Source: Lentibacillus cibarius
Lineage (GTDB): Bacteria; Bacillota; Bacilli; Bacillales; Amphibacillaceae
Reading direction: 5' to 3'
Assembly (NCBI RefSeq): GCF_005887555.1
Contig: NZ_VCIA01000001.1
Location: 1,116,001 to 1,180,000 of the forward strand
Length of the DNA stretch: 64,000 nt
The translations under genes were made by a program, and so were the position numbers. The notes beneath the pieces are model-generated. The model saw only the letters and a list, made by a program, of their open reading frames with translations, was not told the DNA's origin and did not search any database. Below are positions 35,402 through 44,153 of this stretch, piece after piece. Each line of letters begins with the position of its first letter. The stretch's first letter is position 1.

Positions 35402-36346
35402 ATGAAAACTATTACAATCTTGATACCAACCTGTAATGAAGAAGATGTGTTACATCATTTATATGGTCGCCTCATTCCCGTGATTAACCAAAATCCCGGA
35501 TATCTATTTGAACTATTTTTTATTAATGACGGTAGCACTGATCAATCAATAAAAATTATTAAGGAACTTCGAGAATCGGATAACCGGATCTCTTACTTGG
35601 AGTTATCAAGAAATTTTGGTAAGGAAACTGCCATGATAGCTGGTTTGGACTATGCAAGAGGGGATGCGGTTATTATTATTGACGCAGACCTTCAGGATCC
35701 ACCAGAGTTAATTTCCGAAATGATTAGATATTGGGAAGAAGGTTATGATGATATTTTTGCCAAAAGGAAATCACGTGAAGGTGAGTCTTGGTTGAAGATT
35801 TGTACCTCTTCAGCTTATTATAAACTACTGAAAAAGTTGAGTAGAATACCTATTCAAGAAGATACCGGGGACTTTCGTCTACTGGATAGAAGATGTGTTG
35901 AAGCACTTAAGCAAATGCGCGAGGCCCAAAGATATACAAAAGGTATGTTTAGCTGGATTGGTTATAACAAGAAAGAAATTCCCTTTGACAGAGATCCGAG
36001 GATGGCAGGTAAGACAAAATGGAACTACAGGAGACTTTTTGACTTGGCCATTGAAGGGATTACTTCCTTCACAACTACTCCACTGCGAATCTCCTCATTA
36101 TTTGGTTTGCTAGTCTCTGGTTTTGCATTTATTTATATGATATGGATTATCGGAAAGACACTTATTTTTGGTGAATCAGTAATGGGATACCCGTCCTTGA
36201 TGACAGTCATTCTTTTTATGGGTGGAATTCAATTACTTTCGATGGGAATCATTGGTGAATATCTTGGAAGGGTTTTTAATGAAACAAAAAAGCGCCCACT
36301 TTATTTTATTGATGAATATAACGGGGAAAAAGAGAGAAACCGTTAG
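35402..36346 (+). CDS. Family 2 glycosyltransferase, polyprenyl-phosphate sugar type
   Basis: Predicted to load a sugar from a nucleotide donor onto undecaprenyl phosphate at the inner face of the membrane. 314 aa: GT-A domain with ITILIPTCNEEDVLHHLY, ELFFINDGSTDQS, LSRNFGKETAMIAGLDYA, metal site IIDADLQDPPE and catalytic IPIQEDTGDFRLLDRR; then two membrane helices (about 228-250 and 262-288). This is the DPM1/GtrB/CsbB layout. ATG 35402 has GGAGG at 6 nt. It pairs with the next gene as a GtrB-GtrII type glycosylation module; base composition is clearly more AT-rich than the flanks. Confidence 0.9.
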   Translation: MKTITILIPTCNEEDVLHHLYGRLIPVINQNPGYLFELFFINDGSTDQSIKIIKELRESDNRISYLELSRNFGKETAMIAGLDYARGDAVIIIDADLQDPPELISEMIRYWEEGYDDIFAKRKSREGESWLKICTSSAYYKLLKKLSRIPIQEDTGDFRLLDRRCVEALKQMREAQRYTKGMFSWIGYNKKEIPFDRDPRMAGKTKWNYRRLFDLAIEGITSFTTTPLRISSLFGLLVSGFAFIYMIWIIGKTLIFGESVMGYPSLMTVILFMGGIQLLSMGIIGEYLGRVFNETKKRPLYFIDEYNGEKERNR

Positions 36347-36472
36347 CAAATTGAATAAGGTTATTTTAAATTGTCCCCGTTATTTTACGCCATCATATAA
36401 TTAGGGATTTGAATCAATATCACAAAATACTGAAGTGCTTAATAATGGAAAAAGAAAATAAGGAGTATATCA

Positions 36473-38008
36473 ATGCCGGAAGAAATATTTAGTAAAATCA
36501 AAGCAGGAATAAAAAGAGAATGGAAAATAGCCTTTTTTAGTACGGTTATTATAGGTTTCCTAACACACATGTTTGTACTTACCAATATGCTTCCCAACCA
36601 TGATGGTTTGGTTAATATTTACAGTTCTCAGAAAAAGTATGCTTTAGGAAGATTTTTTCTCGGGCCATTCAGTGGAATAAGTTCATTCTTTGACTTGCCT
36701 TGGGTTAATGGCACATTGTCGATTTTCTACCTTGCACTTACATCGATTCTGCTTACTGAGTTTTTTAAGTTAAGAAAAACCCCTGCAATTATACTAACTG
36801 CGGGGCTTGTGGTAACTTTTCCAACGATTGCTTCCACCTTTTCATATATGTTTACAGCAGACGGTTATATGTTCGGATTTCTGTTGTCTGTGTTTGCAGT
36901 TTTCCTTACAAAGAAATATAGGTATGGCCTTTTCCCAGCTGCGTTTATCCTTTATCTTAGTGTCGGGATATACCAAGCGAATGTCACTATAGTGCTTACC
37001 GTTGTAACCGTTTGGTTTATTCAAGAGCTCATTTCCAATCATAAGCAACTTAAGTCTATACTGTATTCACTCATGCTGCAAATCGGAATGACTGTACTTG
37101 GAATGAGTATGTATGCCATTACATTTAAAGGCTATCAGACATGGATGGGCGGTGAAATTACAAAATACCAAGGGCTTGACCAGATTGGTAATCAGAAAAA
37201 GAATATTATTGAACAAATCCTTTTAATCAAAGATAAAACAATGGAGTTTTTCTTTAGAGGATTCGTTACGGACTTTCCAATAAATTTCTTTGAGGTTCTG
37301 AATTTACTTCTTATCTTACTTATTCTAGCTGGTGTTGCCATAACGGTTGTCCTTAACAAAGTGTACCTATCACCCGTTAGGATGCTTTTCATTGTTTTGA
37401 GCATCGTTTTACTACCAATATTTTCGTTTGTTCTCTATTTCGTATCTCCTGGCGTTGTTTATCATATGTTGATGGTAATGGCAGTAGTATTGATTTATAT
37501 ACTACCTATCGTTCTGTATAATCGTTTAGATGGACTATCACCTGTCGTGAATTGGTATTCTTGGGGAACAGTAGTAGTTTCATGTTTGATTATCTTTAAT
37601 TTCTCCCTCATTAGTAACATATCGTATTTTAATATGTCACTAAAGTATGAAAAATCTTATGCTATGGTGAATCGAATGCTTGATCGAATGGAACAAACAG
37701 ATGGGTATACGCATGCATCAAAACTAGCTGTAATTGGCAGAACCTCGGTAGATACGGAACTAGGATCCAAAACCATCCCTGAAAACATTCCGAAAATGAC
37801 TGGTGCAATGAGGGAGGTCATTTTATTCCAACCATACCATTATACTTTTATGCTGGAGAATCAAATGGGTAAGGTGTTAGAGACTGTGGATGCACCAAAG
37901 TTGAAAAAACTCAAAGAAAGTAACCTGGTCAAACAGATGAACACTTGGCCATCAAAAGATTCTGTTAAGGTAAAAGAAGATATCATCATATTAAAATTGG
38001 ACGAATAG
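36473..38008 (+). CDS. GtrII-like membrane glucosyltransferase domain protein
   Basis: 511-aa polytopic membrane protein (about 10-11 helices). The early extracellular loop LPNHDGLVNIYSSQKKYALG followed by GRFFLGPFSG matches, as I recall it, the Glucos_trans_II (GtrII) family, which moves a sugar from undecaprenyl phosphate onto a surface polymer outside the membrane; the acidic Asp in HDGL is a likely catalytic residue. The C-terminal 110 residues are outside the membrane and end VKVKEDIIILKLDE. RBS AAGGAG at 11 nt. The preceding family 2 transferase would supply the lipid-linked sugar. No GtrA-type flippase is seen beside them. Confidence 0.8.
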   Translation: MPEEIFSKIKAGIKREWKIAFFSTVIIGFLTHMFVLTNMLPNHDGLVNIYSSQKKYALGRFFLGPFSGISSFFDLPWVNGTLSIFYLALTSILLTEFFKLRKTPAIILTAGLVVTFPTIASTFSYMFTADGYMFGFLLSVFAVFLTKKYRYGLFPAAFILYLSVGIYQANVTIVLTVVTVWFIQELISNHKQLKSILYSLMLQIGMTVLGMSMYAITFKGYQTWMGGEITKYQGLDQIGNQKKNIIEQILLIKDKTMEFFFRGFVTDFPINFFEVLNLLLILLILAGVAITVVLNKVYLSPVRMLFIVLSIVLLPIFSFVLYFVSPGVVYHMLMVMAVVLIYILPIVLYNRLDGLSPVVNWYSWGTVVVSCLIIFNFSLISNISYFNMSLKYEKSYAMVNRMLDRMEQTDGYTHASKLAVIGRTSVDTELGSKTIPENIPKMTGAMREVILFQPYHYTFMLENQMGKVLETVDAPKLKKLKESNLVKQMNTWPSKDSVKVKEDIIILKLDE

Positions 38009-38009
38009 T

Positions 38010-38062
38010 GAGGTGCGCGTCGCTCGAGGTCGGGGGCGTGTCGCTCGAGTTGGGGTGCGTGT
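38010..38062. repeat. CGCTCGAGTT-type array, short
   Basis: Two to three units (GCGCGTCGCTCGAGGTCG, GGGCGTGTCGCTCGAGTTGG) directly after the GtrII-like gene stop. Confidence 0.8.
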
Positions 38063-38104
38063 TTCTATCAAGAATGGTGAATCAGCCATACCTACAACAT
38101 AATT

Positions 38105-38156
38105 CCTCCAACCCTTGAATAAAAGTACAAGTATACTAGTATTCAAGGGTTGGAGG
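38105..38156 (+). promoter_or_regulatory. 17-bp hairpin covering the SulP gene ribosome binding site
   Basis: CCTCCAACCCTTGAATA (38105-38121) and TATTCAAGGGTTGGAGG (38140-38156) are perfectly complementary with an 18-nt loop. The right arm ends in GGAGG, the ribosome binding site 7 nt before the ATG at 38164, and the left arm would hide it in RNA. Confidence 0.75.
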
Positions 38157-38163
38157 CTTAAAA

Positions 38164-39429
38164 ATGCTTAAATTACTGCCCGGGTTGCGGCAGCTTGTCC
38201 ATTATCCACTTTCCAATTTGCCAAATGATCTAGCTTCCGGGATGATTGTTGCTTTTTTATTAATCCCGCAAAGCATGGCATATGCTGTCATTGCTGGGGT
38301 GCCAGTGGTCTATGGCTTGGTCGCTGCAATCTTTCCCCTCGCGATTTATGCACTATTCGGCGGTTCGAGATATTTAAGTGTTGGTCCAGTCTCCATCGCC
38401 TCTTTATTAGCATTTTCCGGTGTCTCTACGGTAGCACAACATGGGTCCGAGCATTTTTTGACGGCTATTACACTATTAACGCTTATTGTCGGGGGGATGC
38501 AGATACTCCTTAGCATCATCAAGTTTGGTACTTTTTTTGAATCTATTTCTCCCGCCGTTATCAGCGGATTTACTTCGGCAGCTGCTATTATTATTGGGCT
38601 TACACAGATTAAATCACTGATGGGGATAACCATGGCCCCGTATCGTAATGTTTTCGATTATGTCTTGGAAGTCATACATCATTTGTCAGATAGCCATTCA
38701 TGGACTGTTATTATTGGGGCTGGGAGTTTAGTCTTTTTGATGGTAGTGAAGAGAGTATTCCGGTCATCCCTTGGGCCCCTTATGGTGATTGTTGCGTCAA
38801 GCTTGATAGTTGGTTATTTTCATCTCGACCAGGGCGGTGTCGAAGTGATCGGGGACATTCCGCAAAAATTGCCCGCTTTGTCACTAGAGATTCCGACAAT
38901 TTCCACACTGTTTTCGCTGTTACCGAGTGCGTTCATGATCGCTTTTATTTCATTCGCGGAATCCTATGCTATTGGCAAGACCTTGGCCGCAAACGACGGG
39001 GAACGGCTAAATCCGGAGCAGGAATTGTTTGGGTTGGGACTAGCCAATATAACCAGTTCCATTACCGGTGCGATTCCGGTAGCTGGGGCGATTTCACGAA
39101 CAGCGGTTAATCATCAAGCGGGTGGCAAAAGTAACATTTCTTCCTTTACAACGGTGGTGTTTGTATTAATCACGCTGCTATATTTAACGCCATTTTTATA
39201 CTTTTTACCCAAAACAGCACTCGCAGCTATCATCATATTTGCCGTCTCCAATCTGATTGATATAAACGGTTTACGTTATTATATACAAAATGACCCCGGC
39301 TCCGCGTTTCTGATGCTTGCCACCTTTTTCGCCACATTAATGGTGGACATATTCGCTGGGCTTATGGTCGGAATTTTCCTTTCGCTACTGGTCACGTTTA
39401 TTAAAACAAAAGTATGGCACGCAACATGA
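38164..39429 (+). CDS. SulP family anion transporter without STAS domain
   Basis: Inner-membrane inorganic anion carrier (sulfate, bicarbonate or similar). 421 aa, 10-12 hydrophobic segments; family features are PNDLASGMIVAFLLIPQSMA at residues about 20-40, VYGLVAAIFPLAIYALFGGS, SVGPVSIASL and ITSSITGAIPVAGAISRTA. Typical SulP proteins are 480-560 aa with a C-terminal cytoplasmic STAS domain; this one stops right after the last helix (FIKTKVWHAT), so it is a STAS-less form or a truncated one. Expression may be limited by the hairpin over its ribosome binding site. Substrate not readable. Confidence 0.85.
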   Translation: MLKLLPGLRQLVHYPLSNLPNDLASGMIVAFLLIPQSMAYAVIAGVPVVYGLVAAIFPLAIYALFGGSRYLSVGPVSIASLLAFSGVSTVAQHGSEHFLTAITLLTLIVGGMQILLSIIKFGTFFESISPAVISGFTSAAAIIIGLTQIKSLMGITMAPYRNVFDYVLEVIHHLSDSHSWTVIIGAGSLVFLMVVKRVFRSSLGPLMVIVASSLIVGYFHLDQGGVEVIGDIPQKLPALSLEIPTISTLFSLLPSAFMIAFISFAESYAIGKTLAANDGERLNPEQELFGLGLANITSSITGAIPVAGAISRTAVNHQAGGKSNISSFTTVVFVLITLLYLTPFLYFLPKTALAAIIIFAVSNLIDINGLRYYIQNDPGSAFLMLATFFATLMVDIFAGLMVGIFLSLLVTFIKTKVWHAT

Positions 39430-39452
39430 AGCGGACCGGGTCGTTAAATGCT

Positions 39453-39703
39453 GATTTTCGGCCGCCGAAAATCGTCTATTGTGATGGTAGACTACCCGAG
39501 TTGAGGTGTACCTGTCGCTCGAGTTCGGGGGCGCGTCGCTCGAGTTAACCGCGCTGTCGCCCGAGTTGCGGTGCGCGTCGCTCGAGTGCGGGCCGCTGTC
39601 GCTCGAGTTGACTCCGCTCTCGCTTCAGTCGACCCCGCTCTCGCTCGAGTTGACTCCGCTCTCGCTCGAGTCGATCCCGCTGTCGCTCGAGTTGGGCCGC
39701 ACG
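39453..39703. repeat. Composite repeat: palindrome plus long CGCTCGAGTT array
   Basis: Palindrome GATTTTCGGC-C-GCCGAAAATC (39453-39473) with tail GTCTATTGTG, then about ten units from 39485 to 39703 with the shared core TCGCTCGAGTT and variable GC-rich linkers, about 21-22 nt per unit. Because the unit is near 21 nt it makes open frames of VARVD/LELTPLSLE type; I do not count these as genes. It abuts the cydC stop. Confidence 0.9.
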
Positions 39704-39706
39704 TTA

Positions 39707-41419
39707 TTACATACCACGGTCCATTGCGTACAATGCTCGATAATAGTTGCTCGATTCAAGCAGTGCATCGTGGCTGCCTGACAATTTTATTTGGCCTTGT
39801 TCCAGGAAGAGGATGTTATCCATCATTTCCGCACCTGCCAAGTGGTGGGTGACGAGAACGACGGTTTTATCACTTGCGGCTTCCAGCATGGTGGAGAGCA
39901 GCTTGTGTTCGGTGAGCGGGTCAAGTCCGGTTGTTGGTTCATCCAGCAACATGATGGGCGCATCTTGCATTAAAATCCGTGCGAAGGCGATGCGGTGCTT
40001 TTCCCCGCCCGAAAAGCGTTCACCCATTTCTTCCATTTGGGTATGGATGCCATGTGGCAATGTTTCAATCATATCCATCAGCTGGGCCCGATGCAGGACG
40101 TCAATAATCTCCTCATCTGTCGCGTCGGGGCGGGCGATACGAATATTGCCGGCAATCGTCGTGTTGAATAAGTGCGGCTGTTGATTCAAAACGGAAACGG
40201 CTTTGGACAGGTAGCTGGATCGCATCTCCGCCTGGTCAAGCAGCACCCGACCGGAATCGGGTCGCATTACACCAGCTAACAATTTAAGTAACGTCGATTT
40301 GCCGGATCCGCTCTTACCAAGCAAGGCGATCTTTTGGCCGGGTTCAATCGTCGCGTTAACACCTTGAAGCACGTCCGTATCATCCGAATGATAACGATAA
40401 CGCACCTGGTCCAAGTGAATGACCGGGTGATCGCTCATACGTTCCTCACCGCTTGCATCCTGCTCATTTAGCTCGACATCTTGCAGCTTACTCATCCGCC
40501 TGACAGAATCCATATACGCCGGAACCTCCTCTGCCGCATCACTCGCCGGGAGGAGCGCATCCGTCACGGAAAACATCATTAGAACAAAAGCGGCAATTAC
40601 CGTGGCGGACATGGTTCCATCATTCACCTGGCTATCCACCCACACCATCGTTGCGATAATGATGATACCGGAGACGAAACGCAATACTACGTCACGCACA
40701 TGATGCCAGCGGTGCACCCGGTCTTGCCGGTCGATTAAATCAACGTTATCCTTATGCATATGGCTGAACAACTGCTCTGTCCGTCCGCTTAGCAGCCAGT
40801 CAAGTTGCCCGAACAAGGCATCGGTCATGTGTTGATACAGCGTTTCCCGTTTCTGTTTAATCCGTACATGGTGGCGTTTTAAAATAAAATAGGAAAACAA
40901 TGGAACAAGAAAGACAATAATCCCCAGTAACGCCAGGGCTAGCAGCATAAAGGCCAAGTCGAACACGCCAAAAACGACTACGATAATGGTGTAGACGATG
41001 ATGCTTGTAATGGCCGGAAACACCGTGCGGATATACAAATCCTGCAGTTTTTCAATATCATCAGCAACCACTCCCAGTATGTCACCTGTCTGGTAGCGAC
41101 TGGAAAGCGCGAGTGCTTGTGGCTCAATGATATCGTACAACTTATCCCGGTATTGCGAGAGTATCCGCAAGACGACATTGTGGCCGACAAGTTTTTCTAA
41201 ATAAGGAAAAACCGCCTGGGAAATACTGAAGGCGCGAACAGCAACAATCGGTACATATACGAGCATGATATTTTCCGGTTGGAGAGACGTTTTGGAAATT
41301 AAATAGCCCGAGACGAACAGCAGCATGGCACCTGAGGCTATTCCCAATACGGCAAACAGCACATTTAAGCCAATTCGTCCTTTATAATGGATGATGTATG
41401 GTGTAATCCATTCCTTCAT
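39707..41419 (-). CDS. cydC: Thiol/heme ABC exporter subunit CydC
   Basis: Half of the heterodimeric CydDC exporter of cysteine/glutathione (and linked to heme handling) needed to mature cytochrome bd. 570 aa: six membrane helices (about 15-310), then ATPase with Walker A GKSGSGKSTLL, signature FSGGEKHR, Walker B IMLLDEPTTGLDP and H-loop VLVTHH. Start ATG 41419 overlaps the cydD stop by 4 nt (ATGA), so the pair is coupled. Last gene of the cydABDC operon. Confidence 0.92.
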   Translation of the reverse strand: MKEWITPYIIHYKGRIGLNVLFAVLGIASGAMLLFVSGYLISKTSLQPENIMLVYVPIVAVRAFSISQAVFPYLEKLVGHNVVLRILSQYRDKLYDIIEPQALALSSRYQTGDILGVVADDIEKLQDLYIRTVFPAITSIIVYTIIVVVFGVFDLAFMLLALALLGIIVFLVPLFSYFILKRHHVRIKQKRETLYQHMTDALFGQLDWLLSGRTEQLFSHMHKDNVDLIDRQDRVHRWHHVRDVVLRFVSGIIIIATMVWVDSQVNDGTMSATVIAAFVLMMFSVTDALLPASDAAEEVPAYMDSVRRMSKLQDVELNEQDASGEERMSDHPVIHLDQVRYRYHSDDTDVLQGVNATIEPGQKIALLGKSGSGKSTLLKLLAGVMRPDSGRVLLDQAEMRSSYLSKAVSVLNQQPHLFNTTIAGNIRIARPDATDEEIIDVLHRAQLMDMIETLPHGIHTQMEEMGERFSGGEKHRIAFARILMQDAPIMLLDEPTTGLDPLTEHKLLSTMLEAASDKTVVLVTHHLAGAEMMDNILFLEQGQIKLSGSHDALLESSNYYRALYAMDRGM

Positions 41420-43146
41420 ATCATCTCTCCTCTCCTCCCCTTTACAAATGTCGCATACGCGTTGTCACCGCGAACGAGCGCCTCATGCGTCCCGCTTGCT
41501 GCGATGCTGCCGTGATCAAGCATATAAATATGATCCATGACAGCCATCCAGTGCAGCCGGTGTGTTGCAAGAATGACCTGCTTATCCCGGAACAGCTCAC
41601 GCATCACCTGCTTGATCTCATACTCGGTTTCAATATCAAGATGCGCGGTCGGTTCATCCAGCAGAATCACCGGTTTTTCCGATAGAAGCGCGCGTGCAAT
41701 CGCCACACGCTGTGCCTGTCCTCCGCTAAGTGCGCGGCCACCTTCACCAATGCGCTCGTGTATTCCGTTCGGCAAGCTGTTGACCAAGTCATCGAGGCTG
41801 ATTTGAGCAATTACTTTTTCCACTTGTTTATCGGTAGCATCGGGTGCATAAAACCGTATATTATCGGCAAGTGACAGCGGAAAAATGTACGGTTGCTGCG
41901 GAATATAGGCAATTCGGTCAAACCAGTCCCGGTGATCCAGCGAACGGACTTCTTCCTGACCAATGCGGATGGTCCCGGATGTCGGAGCAAGCCTGCCTGC
42001 CAGCACGTGAATCAGACTCGACTTACCTGCCCCGCTCGAACCAATGACGCCGACCCAGCCTTCAGGTATATCCAGCGATACTTGATCCAACAATGTTTTG
42101 CCGTCCAACGCCACCGTCACATCAGTAAACGACAGAGACCAAGCAGTGCTATCCGCCTTGGCCATCGCTCCCACATCAGAAGACGCAGCCGAATGCTCAT
42201 CATCCCGGAGCAATTCGTTAATTTCTCCCATCGCTACCTGGCCGTCCAATGTGGCGTGGTAATCTTTTCCCACCTGTTTTATCGGGGAAAAGTATTCCGG
42301 AGCAAGGATTAAAATGGTCAGCGCCGGAAACAAAGCGACCGTTCCATCAATCAACCGCAGTCCAAGTCCGACAGCAACAAACGCAATCGAAATGCTTGTG
42401 AAAAAATCCAGCGCAAACGAGGACAGAAAAGCAACCTTCAGCGTACTCATGGTTGCTTTCCGGTAATCTGTGTTCACCTTGTTGATCCGCTGGGCATGTT
42501 TCTTGCTTTGCCCTAGAAATACAAGTGTCTCCAAACCTTTTAACGAATCAATAAAATGGTTGGAGAGCCGCTTATACGTATCATATTGTTTATCCGCCTT
42601 TGCTTGTGCCGTTTTGCCAAGCAGAATCATAAACATAATGACAACCGGCACCGTTGCAATTAGAATAAGTGCAGAAGTTACATCAAGCGTCCAGATAAAT
42701 CCGGCAATCACCACCGGAATAACCATGGTTTTAATCATGCGAATACCGATAATTTCCGCGTAAGCTTTAACCTTGTCTACCCCGTCCATGGCAAGCGTCA
42801 CGAGGTGGCCAGTCCCCTTTTTTCGGATTACAAAGCCGGAGCGAAAATAAGCTTGCATCAGCTTATTCCGGAGCATGCGCGCCGTTCGAGCAGCAAAACG
42901 CTCCGCCAGCATGCTTTGGAGATGGGTGACGGCATAACGAATCATAAACGCCGCAAAAAAGTAGCCTATAGAAGACAAGACTTCCCCTATAGGCGTCCCT
43001 TGAAAAAGACTGGTTACAGCCCGGGCTAGAAAGTAAGCCTGGGCTGTAATCGCAGCCACTTCAATAATAATTAATACGGTTAAGAACCCATATAGCGAAC
43101 CGGACCCCGCATAACGGGGCAGTCCGCGATCACGAATTTGTGCCAT
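41416..43146 (-). CDS. cydD: Thiol/heme ABC exporter subunit CydD
   Basis: Partner of CydC. 576 aa: membrane domain (about 20-310), ATPase with Walker A GSSGAGKSSL, Q-loop YIPQQPYIF, signature LSGGQAQRVAIARALL, Walker B VILLDEPTAHLD, H-loop LATHRLH. Order cydA-cydB-cydD-cydC with overlapping ends is that of Bacillus cyd operons. Its first codon lies on the last base pair of cydB's stop region (43146 shared), so the genes are translationally coupled. Confidence 0.92.
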   Translation of the reverse strand: MAQIRDRGLPRYAGSGSLYGFLTVLIIIEVAAITAQAYFLARAVTSLFQGTPIGEVLSSIGYFFAAFMIRYAVTHLQSMLAERFAARTARMLRNKLMQAYFRSGFVIRKKGTGHLVTLAMDGVDKVKAYAEIIGIRMIKTMVIPVVIAGFIWTLDVTSALILIATVPVVIMFMILLGKTAQAKADKQYDTYKRLSNHFIDSLKGLETLVFLGQSKKHAQRINKVNTDYRKATMSTLKVAFLSSFALDFFTSISIAFVAVGLGLRLIDGTVALFPALTILILAPEYFSPIKQVGKDYHATLDGQVAMGEINELLRDDEHSAASSDVGAMAKADSTAWSLSFTDVTVALDGKTLLDQVSLDIPEGWVGVIGSSGAGKSSLIHVLAGRLAPTSGTIRIGQEEVRSLDHRDWFDRIAYIPQQPYIFPLSLADNIRFYAPDATDKQVEKVIAQISLDDLVNSLPNGIHERIGEGGRALSGGQAQRVAIARALLSEKPVILLDEPTAHLDIETEYEIKQVMRELFRDKQVILATHRLHWMAVMDHIYMLDHGSIAASGTHEALVRGDNAYATFVKGRRGEMI

Positions 43147-44153
43147 TAATATTCCAACTCATCCTCTTTTTTTATCCGCTTTCTGAATATATAATAACTC
43201 CATGCTTGATACCCTAGCACGAACGGCAATAGGGCAAGCGAGAAATAACTCATTAGTTTAAGTGTATACGCACCAGAGGAGGCGTTGTCAACCGTTAGGC
43301 TATAAGCTTCCGAAATGGAACTAATCATAACTCGCGGGAAGATCCCGAGAAAAATGCTCCCGGTCAGCAAAATAATCGACAACGTTGTCAGCGCAAAACT
43401 CGCCCGCTCTCCTGTATCCCGCGACATGCCCCAATACAAAGCTACAACACCTAAGAGTGGCAGAATAATAAACGTTTGCCCGTGATACGTAAATACATCC
43501 GTTATAAAATATCCAGCAATCACAAACGAAAGAAGCAAAATAAGCGCAGCAGGACTCACCCTATCGTTAAGCCTTTTCGCCCGTTCATTCAGTTCTCCTG
43601 TCGTACGAATGGAAATAAACTGTAGCCCGTGCACAAGGAATAACGCTAGCATCATCACACCGCCAAGCAATGCAAATGGGTGTAGGAACTGCAGAAATCC
43701 GCCAACCATTTCCTTGTCTTCACCAATCGGCATACCGGTCATAAAGTTGGCAAGGACAACGCCCCATAAAATTGGCGGCAAAAAGCTTCCAATGGTCAAT
43801 GTCCAGTCCCACGTATTGCGCCATTTCGGATCGTCTACTTTTCCGCGGAACTCAAATGACACCCCTCGTATAATCAACGCTAAAAGCATAAATACAAGCG
43901 GGATGTAAAAGCCGCTGAACATCGTCGCATACCAGTGTGGAAATGCTGCAAACATCGCACCACCCGCCGTAATCAACCAAACTTCATTCGCATCCCAGAA
44001 CGGGCCAATCGTATTAATATACACCCGCTTCTCAGTATCATTCTTACCGAGAAAACGAGCCACCATACCGACCCCAAAGTCAAATCCTTCCAACACGAAG
44101 AAGCCGACAAATAATATAGCAATCAGCAAATACCAGAATTCAGCTAGTGACAT
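43146..44153 (-). CDS. cydB: Cytochrome bd oxidase subunit II
   Basis: Structural subunit of cytochrome bd quinol oxidase in the inner membrane, with eight or nine helices. 335 aa; starts MSLAEFWYLLIA then VGFFVLEGFDFGVGM, the family hallmark, and has GPFWDANEVWLITAGGAMFAAFP. The open frame reaches 44171, but ATG 44153 has GGGGGTTCGGG ahead of it and matches family starts. It overlaps the cydA end by 14 nt. Confidence 0.94.
   Translation of the reverse strand: MSLAEFWYLLIAILFVGFFVLEGFDFGVGMVARFLGKNDTEKRVYINTIGPFWDANEVWLITAGGAMFAAFPHWYATMFSGFYIPLVFMLLALIIRGVSFEFRGKVDDPKWRNTWDWTLTIGSFLPPILWGVVLANFMTGMPIGEDKEMVGGFLQFLHPFALLGGVMMLALFLVHGLQFISIRTTGELNERAKRLNDRVSPAALILLLSFVIAGYFITDVFTYHGQTFIILPLLGVVALYWGMSRDTGERASFALTTLSIILLTGSIFLGIFPRVMISSISEAYSLTVDNASSGAYTLKLMSYFSLALLPFVLGYQAWSYYIFRKRIKKEDELEY

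Noticed and set aside
39506..39852. Open frames reading LSLELTPLSLE and VARVDSALARV across the array
   Set aside because: They arise because the repeat unit is about 21 nt; composition is pure repeat and there is no ribosome binding site.
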